The notes under the pieces: model-generated
What the model was told of the DNA's origin: nothing
The model's input: only the letters and a program-made list of their open reading frames with translations
The model's database searches: none
Made by a program: the position numbers and the translations under genes
Shown: positions 45,976-55,905 of the stretch, piece by piece
How the letters are laid out: each line of letters starts with the position of its first letter
Numbering within the stretch: position 1 is the first letter of the stretch
Assembly (NCBI GenBank): GCA_003008705.1
Contig: PDUO01000007.1
Span: 905,885 to 969,884 of the forward strand
Length of the DNA: 64,000 nt
Direction: 5' to 3'
Source: Pezicula radicicola
Taxonomy: Eukaryota > Ascomycota > Leotiomycetes > Helotiales > Dermateaceae

Positions 45976-46665
45976 GTACTATATTATAAGTTTTCTTTAC
46001 ATAAATAGAATGAAAAATTCCTCCCTAATTTTAAGGTTCCAGAAACAATGTGAAAAATCCGATGCTTTGTGATACTATTACACCTAGGCTGCTTTATCAT
46101 ACGCAGTAGTCTACTTACCTCCTTAAGTTAGTTTATATAACTAAATACACTTTGCCGCCTCTTATAAAATAAGTTATCTAAGTGACATAGAGTAAGTTAC
46201 TTAGATAGGTTAGGCAAGTAGGAATCAGTTAAATAGAATTGAATAGAAATACCTCCTATATTTATAGAAAACTTCACTTGTTCTAAATTTCCTTTTTGAC
46301 CGATGTAGCGAACCTACACTAGGCATACACCTACAATATACCTAGAAACAATATATTTCAGCAAGTGCTAAGCGAGCAGCTTAGTATAGTTTTCTCTATA
46401 CTGTTACTAAAGCTTTAACTATTCAGATTAACTTGATTTTATGAAATTCATGTCTAATTCCTAATTAATTAAGCTTAAGTAATTGGTGAATCCGCTGAAT
46501 CTACTGAATATCCTAAATAGTGAGCTGTATAATAGTAGGTAACTAGTTGTTCAAGTCAAGTAAATACCTTTCTAAACTTTTAAATTTAAGAATAGATCAA
46601 TATATTAGATAGTTTATTAGCTTACAAACGTAATAAAGAATTGTACACCGGTATTATTTATTTGC

Positions 46666-47037
46666 AATATCATTATATTAATCTTTACCTCGTTAAACTC
46701 TAGATAAAGAATGTAAACAAAAGACAACAACTATATAAAGGTTCTTTGACACGTATATTATCTCTTTCTATCCTAATAATAGAACAATGTAAGTTTAATA
46801 TAAGGAATAAACACAATAGTATCTTCACAAAGTCCTCAACAATGAAATAATTCATATTAGCTACCTATTCTTAAATCACAATGGCATTATACAGATCTTT
46901 GACTCGTTAGACTGGTAAGAGAAAAACTACATAAAGGTTCTTTGACAAGAACATAAAATAGGATAACGTGCACTCATTACAAGGAATAAACCCATCCCAT
47001 CTTCTCAAAGCCCCTTAAACAATGAAATGATTCCTAT
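46666..47037 (+). repeat. Diverged direct duplication ahead of the zinc-finger gene
   Basis: Two copies, about 46666-46852 and 46880-47037, align through CATTATA-CAGATCTTT, ACTACATAAAGGTTCTTTGAC (TATATAAAGG in copy 1), AAGGAATAAAC, ATCTTCACAAAG and CAATGAAATGATTC. Differences are mostly transitions. Copy 2 leads into the leader of the gene at 47151. Confidence 0.7.
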
Positions 47038-47150
47038 ACAAATAGACTCGACAGCAATCTGGATAGCTCTCATCATCAAACACAACATCTTCATTTCACT
47101 TCAACACACACCCCAATCAAGACCAAGACCAAAACAAACTAAAAACGAAC

Positions 47151-47621
47151 ATGTGTTCCAACGACAACCACTCAGAGCGGACTGGCCGCCCCAGCACTCG
47201 CCCCCAAGAGACACGCTCTAGAGATAGAGATGACCGAAGTCTCAGCCCTCCCCCAGGCTACGACGACATACCCCGGGACATCTACAACATCTACAAATGC
47301 ACACTCTTCAACAAAGGATTTGGAGGGAGTAAGTTTCAACTTGACAGCCATAATGCCATATATCATCAGAATCCAGATCAGTGGCTCTACAAGTGTAAAC
47401 GGCCCGGATGCTCGAGGAAGTTTCCTACTCCCTATAAAAGAGATGTACATGAAGGAGGGAAGGGGAGGGCTTGTGTTGTTGGGACGGGGACGAAGGACGA
47501 TCCTTTGTATCTTGATGCACCGCCGACTAGACGGGGTGGGTTTGATGATAAGATAGCGACGAAGGCTAATGAAACTAGTCGTCACTTTCTTGGGAAACCT
47601 AAATATGATTCGATGAAGTGA
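47151..47621 (+). CDS. Small zinc-finger-like hypothetical protein (156 aa)
   Basis: ATG at 47151 (MCSNDNHSERTGRPSTRPQE). Residues about 45-115 contain two finger-like units: YKCTLFNKGFGGSKFQLDSH followed by H, and YKCKRPGCSRKFPTPYKRDV followed by H. The second has the C-x4-C, F, R-H spacing of a C2H2 finger; the first has lost its second cysteine. The rest is charged and probably disordered. Upstream DNA is duplicated and RIP-like, downstream lies a 2EXR gene on the other strand. The function is unknown; nucleic-acid binding is only a guess from the fold. Confidence 0.68.
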   Translation: MCSNDNHSERTGRPSTRPQETRSRDRDDRSLSPPPGYDDIPRDIYNIYKCTLFNKGFGGSKFQLDSHNAIYHQNPDQWLYKCKRPGCSRKFPTPYKRDVHEGGKGRACVVGTGTKDDPLYLDAPPTRRGGFDDKIATKANETSRHFLGKPKYDSMK

Positions 47622-47950
47622 GAGAAAGGGCGGAGAAAAGAGGAGAGAAAGAGGTAAGTAGGAGCAAGTATAGTTCCCGTTGGTCGGGAAGTGGTAAGTT
47701 TTCTGCTCTTAGTCTTTTGTCTTTTGCTCTTTTCCCTTTTTCCCTTGGAGTTTTTAGGTAAGAATAATGTAATTCCTTCTTAGCAATAATGTATCCTACG
47801 AAGAAAAAACTAAAACTGTGAGGCCAACGACACAACCTATAGGCTAGATAGCAAGGGCAAGGGCCATGACTAGAAAAGCCAGGCGAAAAGCGAAGTATTC
47901 TTGTGTTGGTTATTGCGGTGTGTGAACTTGAGCTGAAGATTAAATTTGAG

Positions 47951-48832
47951 TTACCCAAACCAATTCGACGAATTTACACCACCTTGACTATACGGGCTTA
48001 AAACGCTTGATATCTCCTTTATATATGCCACCCTAACACTAGGAGGAGTCCAGTCCGGCGAAGGCTGCTTTCCGAGCTTAATTTGCTGACTTTGAAGACA
48101 TCGCCACTTCTCCGATATTAACCTCAAGTCTCTCCGCAGTTTTCTTGCATAATGCTCAATCCATCCTCTTTGGTTCGGCGTAAGAGCGGCTTCCACGAGT
48201 GGTACGAGTGTCATTTCGCACTTCGCACGCGTCTTTCCGACAACGATGATGATCTCCCTGACGTTGGGGATGATTCTAGCATATGAGGCAGAAAATGATT
48301 GTGTGATTAGATAGTCGCCCAAGCCGAATTTATATTCGACGACAAGTGAGGTGAGGCGCAATAGCGAGTTGAAACCGGAATGAAAGTAGTTGCGTAGCTC
48401 TCTCCAGTAACAACGATGTTCTGCGATCTCAAACCGAATGCTGTCAATACTACGATTGTAATAGAGAGGCTGTTCATTGAATTCGCTACTCCTACAACTT
48501 GGAACCGTACACATAATTTTGCGAGATTCATGACAGGCTTGTCCAACAGCCGAGGGCCGAATCCCTCGCACCCGCCCAGTTTCATACAGACGGGTGAACA
48601 CTCGCGGTACTTGAAAAGCGTACTTCCAGACAAGGTTTTGCAACTCTTGTGGAAGTTTTGGAAATGCAGGGAATAGCGTAAGAGGCACTCGTTGAACTGT
48701 CATAAGTTTAACGGTGGGTATAGAGCAAGTCCCGGGTTCGGCGAGATCTCTTAATGAGCGGTATTCTTGAAGGGCGTCCTGCAGCCACGCAACTTCTTTT
48801 ATTGCCTGTCTTTCTGCGTATGTTGCATGCAT
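47951..48832 (-). CDS. 2EXR domain protein
   Basis: The open frame runs 48853-47951 but its first codon is GTG; the first ATG gives MHATYAERQAIKEV (48832). The frame stays open further upstream to a TATAG acceptor-like site near 48886, so an extra 5' exon is possible. The domain begins TLFPAFPKLPQELQNLVWKY, continues PRVFTRLYETG and ACHESRKIM, and has IDSIRFEI: the layout of the fungal 2EXR family (LFPxLPxELRxxIW...P..C..SR). The C-terminal 100 residues are basic and helical. 2EXR proteins are numerous in Leotiomycetes, often next to repeats; biochemical role unknown, with a remote likeness to F-box starts. Confidence 0.75.
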   Translation of the reverse strand: MHATYAERQAIKEVAWLQDALQEYRSLRDLAEPGTCSIPTVKLMTVQRVPLTLFPAFPKLPQELQNLVWKYAFQVPRVFTRLYETGRVRGIRPSAVGQACHESRKIMCTVPSCRSSEFNEQPLYYNRSIDSIRFEIAEHRCYWRELRNYFHSGFNSLLRLTSLVVEYKFGLGDYLITQSFSASYARIIPNVREIIIVVGKTRAKCEMTLVPLVEAALTPNQRGWIEHYARKLRRDLRLISEKWRCLQSQQIKLGKQPSPDWTPPSVRVAYIKEISSVLSPYSQGGVNSSNWFG

Positions 48833-49083
48833 GGGATCTGTTTCGACAGGCACTAATGTAACTTCTGTGAGATCATCATCGTTCCCTATAACTAAAATGA
48901 GCCTTTACAGAGTTAGCCTTCGTCTATGGATTTAGGATGCATCTATGGGCTTTGAAGTTAAGCTTTGAAACACAGCGTCATCAGGAAATCACGAGTAGGT
49001 TGAGGAAGCCACCACTAGGTGTGCCAGGATAATGAAGGTTAAAAGGTCTTGGGGTAATTTTGGTTGGAAGATAGAAAAATTCC

Positions 49084-49950
49084 TTACTGGCTCACACCTC
49101 TCATTCCGCAATCGACAATCATCTGCACAAACGAGCTGAAATTCGGTTTGTCGGTATCTTGCATGCTTGATCCCGCACAACATATTGGGTACGGAGACCA
49201 AGGACACCAATCTCTACGAGTCAAAGCGACCAAATCAACTGCTAGAGTTTTAGTATGGCAGAGAGTCTCGAACCTTTTCCGCCACGAAAGCCTTGACGGC
49301 TCCCAAGCTGCTCTAGTCCAACGAAATGCTTCACCTTCCAAGCAACAGCGCTTGGTGCGATAAATAATGTCCGCATCTTCGTTGATATATATAGGCTGCT
49401 GGCGCGAACTGTACATGGTGCTGTATAATTTATGAACAGTCTTGTCAAGCCGGGAGTAGATTGAAAGCCCTATATACCGTGACTCGTGGCACACGCTAAG
49501 AAGAGCAGGAGGCCGGGTCGTCGATATAATTTTTGTTGTATCTCTACAACGTTCATACACGCCAACCACTCTAGGTAAATTTGCCACCAGGGTCCATATA
49601 GTGGTTCTCAGTTCATCGGGGAGCCGTTCGAAGAGACAAAAGTAGTGACTAAGATCTGCATAAGCATCGTAGTCCTGGGCTTTTGCCTTGGGTTCTGTGA
49701 ACCATCGAATTAGGTTAGCATTTAGATACGGCCGACGTCTCCAGATACGACAAAATGAATGGGACTCGCCTGATATGTTTCTGGAGTTCACAGAAATTGT
49801 GGCGAACTCGTCGTCGAACTGGTAGGCATCTTCGATAGTGGTGTAGTCGGAAGGGAACATGCCCGAACAAGGATCACCTTCAGTCCAAATTCCCAGTTTG
49901 GTGAACTTGAAAGCCTCTACAGTAGAGGTATCAGTGGTTTGTTGGGCCAT
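49084..49950 (-). CDS. 2EXR domain protein (about 288 aa)
   Basis: The first ATG gives MAQQTTDTSTVEAFKFTKLG (49950). The 2EXR core sits in the middle: FCLFERLPDELRTTIWTLVA, LPRVVGVYERC, PPALLSVCHESRYIGLSIYS and INEDADIIY. The frame stops at 49084 after GMRGVSQ. A GTGAGC donor at 49095 and an acceptor at 49015 would instead extend it to 48958 with a short tail (WWLPQPTRDFL), so the end is uncertain. It lies in tandem with the 2EXR gene at 47951 (same strand) and shares about the same domain order, but the sequences are well diverged, so this is an old duplication or two members of a larger family. Confidence 0.75.
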   Translation of the reverse strand: MAQQTTDTSTVEAFKFTKLGIWTEGDPCSGMFPSDYTTIEDAYQFDDEFATISVNSRNISGESHSFCRIWRRRPYLNANLIRWFTEPKAKAQDYDAYADLSHYFCLFERLPDELRTTIWTLVANLPRVVGVYERCRDTTKIISTTRPPALLSVCHESRYIGLSIYSRLDKTVHKLYSTMYSSRQQPIYINEDADIIYRTKRCCLEGEAFRWTRAAWEPSRLSWRKRFETLCHTKTLAVDLVALTRRDWCPWSPYPICCAGSSMQDTDKPNFSSFVQMIVDCGMRGVSQ

Positions 49951-50594
49951 TGTCAGCAACGTTGAATTGTTGCGAGATCAGTCGTTCAAAGTCTTTTTTA
50001 CGTCACTCGCTTTTAGGAAGTAATAACGCAGAAGAGGTGATTTACACGACAATCTATCATTTTGAGTATATTTTTCTCATCCGATCAAAGTTCTAGAGAC
50101 GGGAAAGGGTGTTGTTGAGCCAAAGTTGGAGTTGGAATTGGTGTAGGAGAGTAGAAGCTGAAGTTGATAGAGTGGTGGAGTTAGTTTAGGCAACGGCGCG
50201 ATTTATTTTTAGCTTACAGTACTGTGCGGCGCGTGTTCATGTGACACCTGGAATACATATACCGTAGGTACGCATTGGTTTTTAAGAGATCGTTTGAATA
50301 GCTGTCTATTATAAGGTAAGAGATGGACTTGAGTAACTCACTTCATTTAGGTAACTCAGTCGCCCTAATTGAAGTGATCTCTTATAAACCAATGAGTATC
50401 TTCACTGACTTCCTCAAGGGTGATCGATCACACACATATGGCAATAGTAATGGTGAAATGAGGTTAAAATGAGAAGTGGTATCGTTGGCTTGTACACAGC
50501 ATGAGCCCCTTATAGGCCGTTCATGTCATCCTTTTTCCACCCAAAACGCCCTCCTATTTCGCACGAGAACTATCCGAATCCATAATAATTTCCT
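49951..50594. other. Gene-free stretch upstream of the 2EXR gene
   Basis: About 640 bp. Contains TTGAGTAACTCACTTC and GGTAACTCAGTCGCC at 50330-50372, motifs shared with other AT-rich islands. No gene seen. Confidence 0.45.
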
Positions 50595-52332
50595 TCAATC
50601 AGCGCTTGCAACTACTCTTCCAGAATTGACAATAACTTGTTCGTCAATCCTCTTCTCCACATCACCATATTCAAGGCGTTTATAAGTAGTTATTCGTGCT
50701 TCGTTCATATCGATATCGAAGAATCGAATACGGCGATGGTAGCCTCCATAGCCACCGTACCCTCCAAATCCTGCACCGCCTGCATAACACATCCAGAGTG
50801 CAGGGTCTTCCTTCTCATTCTTGTCAAGGGCGCAGTATTCATTTGCATGGTCACTTGGGTTTGTTAGTAGGGATTGTGTTTATGTGACGGGCTAACTTAC
50901 TGTCCAACACTCACAAAGAGAACACCCTGTTCTACAAGGGCATCTCTGAAACCAGAATTAAATCCTGGTGCAGTAACACCTTCCCTCCATGCCCCTTTGT
51001 AGTAATTTGTATCGTCCCGAAATTCTGGCAATGGAATATGGATGAATGAAATATCCATATGAACGTGCGTGTACTCCTTGTGGGCTTTTCTCAAGCCCTC
51101 TGCAGTCTCCTTGAACCATTTTATTTGGTTCTTCTTCACCCAGTCATAACCCTTGAAATTCCTCTCATCTGGGGAATAAGCATGCGAATCAAGCAAGTAA
51201 ATAGTCAAAGCCGAGTGCTTTGAGGTGCCGCGTGCAAGGACCTCGACATAATAGTTGCCAACACCGTCAATGTCTTCTGGACCGGCGACTGACAATGAAT
51301 AAGGCAATGCCTCAATCAGGGCCATCTGATCCTCACGCGGCATTGAGCCTTCATCGTCATGGTTTCCGAAGATAGAGACAAAGGGGATTTTACGCTTGAT
51401 GAATAACTCGGCGTATTTGAAAATTGCCTGTAATCAAGTTAGTCAGAGGAACGTCGGCCGTTACAGAGGAAATTTACACTTTGCGCATCAGGAGCAGTAT
51501 CGCCGTTGACCTGGTCTCCACTAAGAACTACGAGATCAGGCTTCTCTTCATCCAGTAGTCTGCCAACAAACTCCAGGGTACGAGGATCAGCCTCACAAGG
51601 GCCACCGCCCTCTGGCATTGCATCTCTGCAATGTCCAGTCCCTGTGCTCAAATGCAAATCTGCGGCTTGCATGATCTTGAATTTCCCATTCTCTCCAATT
51701 CTTGGCTGTGGCTTTATCGCCGCCCCGGGATGTCCTCTCCGTATGCTGAGTCGAGCTTCCTGGGCTTCCCCGGATGTATCTAACAAAAGAGGTGTACCTG
51801 TCATCTCCCACCCATCTCGTGGATCTACTGCATCTGCACCGAATAAGACATCTACTGCCGTGACGGCCTTATTGGAATCGCTCGCATGGCGTTTCGCAGA
51901 CCGCTTTACCCAAAGACCATAGGGTCTTGACTCCCATTTCTCCAAATTCACGGCCGTCTCCCCAGTTGATGGATCCAGTCGCCCGACGGTAACATCAATA
52001 AGAACCTTATCATCGGGCGTCAAGTCCTTCTCCTCCTTCCTCTGTATATGCACATACGCCGAGGAAACCCATCCGCTTCCTAGATAAAGATCCTTTTCGA
52101 TGCGATGCCAAATATCCGCATCAAGCTTGCAGCTCGTAAATAAGTTAACCCTCGAGCATGCTGTGACTGTAACATCGGTGATAACGAGCCCTGGGTGATG
52201 CGCGGGCAGGTACGTGTGGATCGATGAGGGGAGGACTCGGAATTGATTATCAAGGAAGAATACGAGCAGCAACGTGAAGAGTGTCAGGGCACCCAGCTGA
52301 CAGGCGGTACGCACCTGAAAAGCAGTCAGCAT
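50595..52332 (-). CDS. DCR2-like calcineurin-type phosphatase (546 aa)
   Basis: Exons 51478-52332, 50901-51427 and 50595-50853 join in frame. The start MLTAFQVRTACQLGALTLFT, continuing to LLLVFFLDN, is a signal anchor or type II membrane segment. The metallophosphoesterase motifs appear in order: MQAADLHLST, VVLSGDQVNGDT, FVSIFGNHDDEGS and, across the last splice junction, VGHDHANEY, which supply the metal-binding Asp, His and Asn residues. YAGGAGFGGYGGYGGYHRR near the end is usual in this family. Yeast Dcr2 is linked to G1 progression (Sic1) and to dephosphorylation of Ire1 in the unfolded-protein response. Luminal or extracytoplasmic placement of the catalytic domain is inferred from the anchor. 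The splice joins are strongly supported by these motifs. Confidence 0.92.
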
Positions 52333-52930
52333 CGTGTCAAATGAGGTTTGTAAGGTTGACGCGCGATTCTTCTCGTCATGATGAACTGTTCAGAGTATCT
52401 CCAGGGTCTGGTCTAGGCAGTCTGCTAGCCACTGCAATTTTGAAGCTTCGCTCTCGAGCGGTGACCGTTTTCCATTCGTTCTTCTGTCAGCAAATCATTA
52501 TCTGGAAGATACTTGTACAAGCTGAATTAGGGGCCGTAGAATAAAGGAGGCTACTCAAAACTGGCCCTGTTCGCCAAGTTCAAGTCTGCTTTGAATAACT
52601 CACCTTGTCGCCAGAATCTGGGGTAAGAGTAGCCTAGTCCACTTTTGTCCACTCAAGCATGGAAAGGGGGCGATTGATGTTCGAGCGACCGGAGATCATG
52701 AGATTAGTTTCAATGCTTGCAAGCAATTCGCTCACAAATTCAAGTCTTATCAATTACTTTAAGTACCTACCTTGGATTACCGGTACTGACAGAGTAATCC
52801 AAGTGAGTTGCTGCGCTCCAACATGACTACTAATAGCCATGTAGCCGTGATAACATTGCACGGAAACCTTTTGGTATTAATTTTAACTGTAAGACATGAC
52901 GGCCTTATTACATGGATGCGTTATAGATAG
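52333..52930. other. Intergenic region between the DCR2-like and TRM61-like genes
   Basis: About 600 bp, the upstream region of the DCR2-like gene and the 3' flank of the TRM61-like gene (both minus strand). No gene or repeat recognised. Confidence 0.4.
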
Positions 52931-54339
52931 CTACTGATGCTGTTCCATTCTGCGCCATAATCCTACAAATCCACCGCCAGCAATTCTAAGCCCAACCTTG
53001 GGCCTGCATATCATCTCCCATCCACTAGATGACTCTGATGTGGGTGCTTCTAATATCCCCTCCAGATCAGCATCTTCTGCTTTTGTCTCTGCATCTCCCA
53101 TTTGCTCTCGAGTTATGGCTTCCGCTTTCAACAGTGCTCTTGGCTTCACAGCTCTGACATCCCATTCTTTTCCTCCAACCCCAACTCCAGCGCCCATCTC
53201 CAGGACTGATTCCAACAAGAACGGTAGGTTTTGGTCTTTAACAGTCGTTATGCATTTCATGATCTGTGTCAAGCTTGGACTCCAAGTAAGCAAAGATCCA
53301 TTGGGCTTAAGCGCCTTTCCAACAATTTTCATATATTCATGTGGCCCGGGTAGATCCAGAATAGCATGGTCAAGAAACGGCTCATCATCGCCTGCTTCTG
53401 CAATACGCCCAGCAAGGTAATCCTCTATGTTGCCGACGTGGAAATCGATGTGCGGGAAGTATAAGCCATGGCGAAAATTCCGGACAACCTTCCTTGCGAA
53501 GTTTGAGTGAGAAACGTTGTTATCGAGTGTATGAATAACAGCCCTCCTTTGCTGACGCCATGCATCATATATGGCTTGTGCATCGTCTAATTTTTCTGCC
53601 TCAATCTCCTCGACACTCTTAGGCGGAGCTACTGATTCAATGTCATTCTCGGTCGCTTCCGGATTCCCAGGCTTGAATGTCTGTTGAGGAGGTATCGGCG
53701 GCGCATGAGTGTTGGCGGCATGAATGGCTCTTGCAAGATGTAAAGTCAATGCTCCATGCCCGGTACCCGCCTCAAATATCTCAAACCGCTCCCCGGCATT
53801 ACTCTCCGATGGCGTCGTAGGGTTGAGGTCGAGAAGAGACACTATTAGGTTCGCATCTTGTGGATAAATCTACAAGACAGTGGTTAGAACAAAACCGCTC
53901 GCAATAGAGGAAGAAATCACGCACAGGTGTAACTATGCGAGGAGACAGTCTAGTATAGTCGGCCAATGAAGGCTGAGATATACGATATTGCGTATCCTTT
54001 TTCTTCTTATGTTGCCTCACGACTACATCTCTCCACGTCTTCCCTATTATATCGTCCGAGTGAATCGACCCAGGCTCGTGTGGAACCTCGATTCTCCCGC
54101 CTGGCTGCAGAGGTTTCGTGATGAAGGGTTCTGATCTATTGTCGCCCTTCTTTTGCAATAAGACAACGTCATTTTCTAAGAAGAGTCAGCTTAGAAGAAA
54201 TATTTCAGAAGGAAATGAAATTGCTCGTACCTTTAATAATATACTTCGAGTACAAACGAAGACTGCATAGTGAACATACAGGTCGAGCCAGTTTCGATGC
54301 TCGGCCTGTAAGAATGGGATTGAGACGTTGGAGACTCAT
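52931..54339 (-). CDS. tRNA (adenine58-N1)-methyltransferase, TRM61 type, probably mitochondrial (432 aa)
   Basis: Exons 54231-54339, 53925-54175 and 52931-53869 join in frame. The start MSLQRLNPILTGRASKLARP, continuing into CSLRLYSKY, looks like a mitochondrial presequence. A small N-terminal domain follows (ENDVVLLQKKGDNR; KPLQPGGRIEVPHE; the TRM61-typical SLADYTRLSPRIVTPIYPQD). The SAM-binding motif is at about 150-165 (FEIFEAGTGHGALTLHLARA), and the downstream LDHAILDLPGPHEYM carries the family's DLP motif. These enzymes methylate N1 of A58 in the T-loop. Cytosolic Trm61 works with Trm6; the presequence here suggests a paralogue like human TRMT61B for mitochondrial RNA, which is inference. 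An acidic insertion (about 175-215) and a long tail are unlike the bacterial enzymes. Confidence 0.87.
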
Positions 54340-54629
54340 TCTTGAACTAAGGATCCGGAAAAAGTACATAGGAGACGCGTCCGTGACAAGCTTCAGAATC
54401 ACATGCAGACTCGTTCGTAATGTGGGGAAAGCTTTACGTGCATGGATGTCTAGTCCCTCCGCCGACGACCCCTCGGATCCTTCCATTTGACTTTCAGCTG
54501 TCAAGCTGACTTCCATTCTCGGACAACCACTTACCTTGGAATTCCTACATATCTCCAAGTATCATACATTACTTCCTTACCTTACCTAAATACATCGATA
54601 CAGTACAATTCAAGGAATAAGTCATCAAC
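54340..54629. promoter_or_regulatory. Bidirectional promoter of the TRM61-like and monoglyceride lipase genes
   Basis: 290 bp between divergent ATGs at 54339 and 54630. No assignable factor sites. Confidence 0.4.
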
Positions 54630-55587
54630 ATGGTTACAGAAATTGAAGGAACACATCAAGTCGGCGATCAATCACTCTACACTAAGACCTGGAAAGTCCG
54701 TCAACACCAAAATCACTCCACCCACTACATAGCTAACAACGTTGCAGCCAGATGAGTCTCCGGTAGCCAAACTTATCTTCGTTCACGGCCTCAATGATCA
54801 CATAAATCGCTATTATGAGCTGTTCCCGACTCTTGCATCGCGAGGCATCGAGGTTCACGGCTTCGACCAACGAGGCTGGGGCCGCTCCGTCAAGAAACCC
54901 TCTGACAGAGGTCTGACGGGCCCAACGACCCAAGTCATCGCTGATATCGTCTCTTTCATAGAAGCGCAACTGCCATCGACAGTCCCAGTATTTGTGATGG
55001 GACATTCGATGGGTGGAGGCGAGATACTCACACTGGCGTCCGATCCACTGTACGAGGATTTGATGCGCAATATCCGAGGCTGGTTGACAGAAAGTGCATT
55101 TATCGCCTTCCCAAAGGGCTACGAACCACCACACATCAAGGTCGTAGTGGGAAGGTTTGCTGGAAAATTGTTGCCAAAGGTGCAAATGCAGTCAGGATTA
55201 CCTCCGGCAAATTTAACTCGGGATCCAGCTGTAGTGAAGTCGCTAGAAGAAGATCCTTTATGCCATGGGTTAGGCACTCTAGGTGGACTTGCTGGTATGT
55301 TGGACCGGACTGCGGCGCTCGGAGAGGGGAGAACGAAGTTAAATAAGGGAGTTAAGAGTCTATGGATCAGTCACGGCACAGAGGACAAAGGTACTAGTTG
55401 TGACGCTAGTAAAAAATGGTTCAACGAGCAGACCGAGGTTCAGGACAAGGAGCTGAAGATTTACGAAGGGTGGTTCCATCAACTGCATGCAGATTCACCT
55501 GATAACCGGGGAGTGTTTGCTAAGGATGTGGGGGACTGGATTCTTGCTAGAAGCGGTGGAGAGGCCCAGCCGCAGTCTAAGTTGTAA
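54630..55587 (+). CDS. Monoglyceride lipase-like serine hydrolase (301 aa)
   Basis: A 66-bp first exon (54630-54695, MVTEIEGTHQVGDQSLYTKT) joins 54748-55587 in frame. The protein is an alpha/beta hydrolase of the Yju3/MGL family: the LIFVHGLNDHINRYYELFPT lid region, HGFDQRGWGRS, nucleophile Ser109 in GHSMGGG, acid Asp235 in HGTEDKGTS and His266 in GWFHQLHAD. It cleaves monoacylglycerol to fatty acid and glycerol, in yeast on lipid droplets and mitochondrial membranes. The length equals that of yeast Yju3 (313) within a few residues. The donor GTCCGT is unusual but the join restores TKTWKPDESPVAK, as expected. Confidence 0.92.
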
Positions 55588-55905
55588 AAAATGAGCATTG
55601 ATAAACTGGATAATGGTGTTATGGAGTCAAAAGGTATTGTTGTAACACTCAAGGGCTCTAGGATTATGGCAACTTTATTCATTGGCTGTCCAAAAAATAG
55701 CACTGTAAAACATACGCCCTGAGAATGTCATGGTCCTTTCCCCATCAAATGAAGTTTGTTGGGTCGCTGACCTGTCTCTGATCTCTAAGGGTAAGCCACA
55801 AAAAGGACAAAACAATACACTAATACCAGCCAAGACCAGTTCCCGCCGCTGAACGCTGAAGGACCCGAACAAGGTTTCCCCAAGGTGTCTGAAATTCAAC
55901 CCAGG
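55588..55905. other. Short intergenic region between convergent MGL and 2EXR genes
   Basis: 318 bp holding both 3' flanks. Nothing else is seen. Confidence 0.4.

Larger units (their letters stand above)
45613..47150. other. Gene-free AT-rich stretch with two repeat systems
   Basis: Holds a T-rich minisatellite, AAGTAAGTTAC-type motifs (46120-46230) and a duplicated promoter-like segment, each listed separately. No coding frame is supported. Confidence 0.45.
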
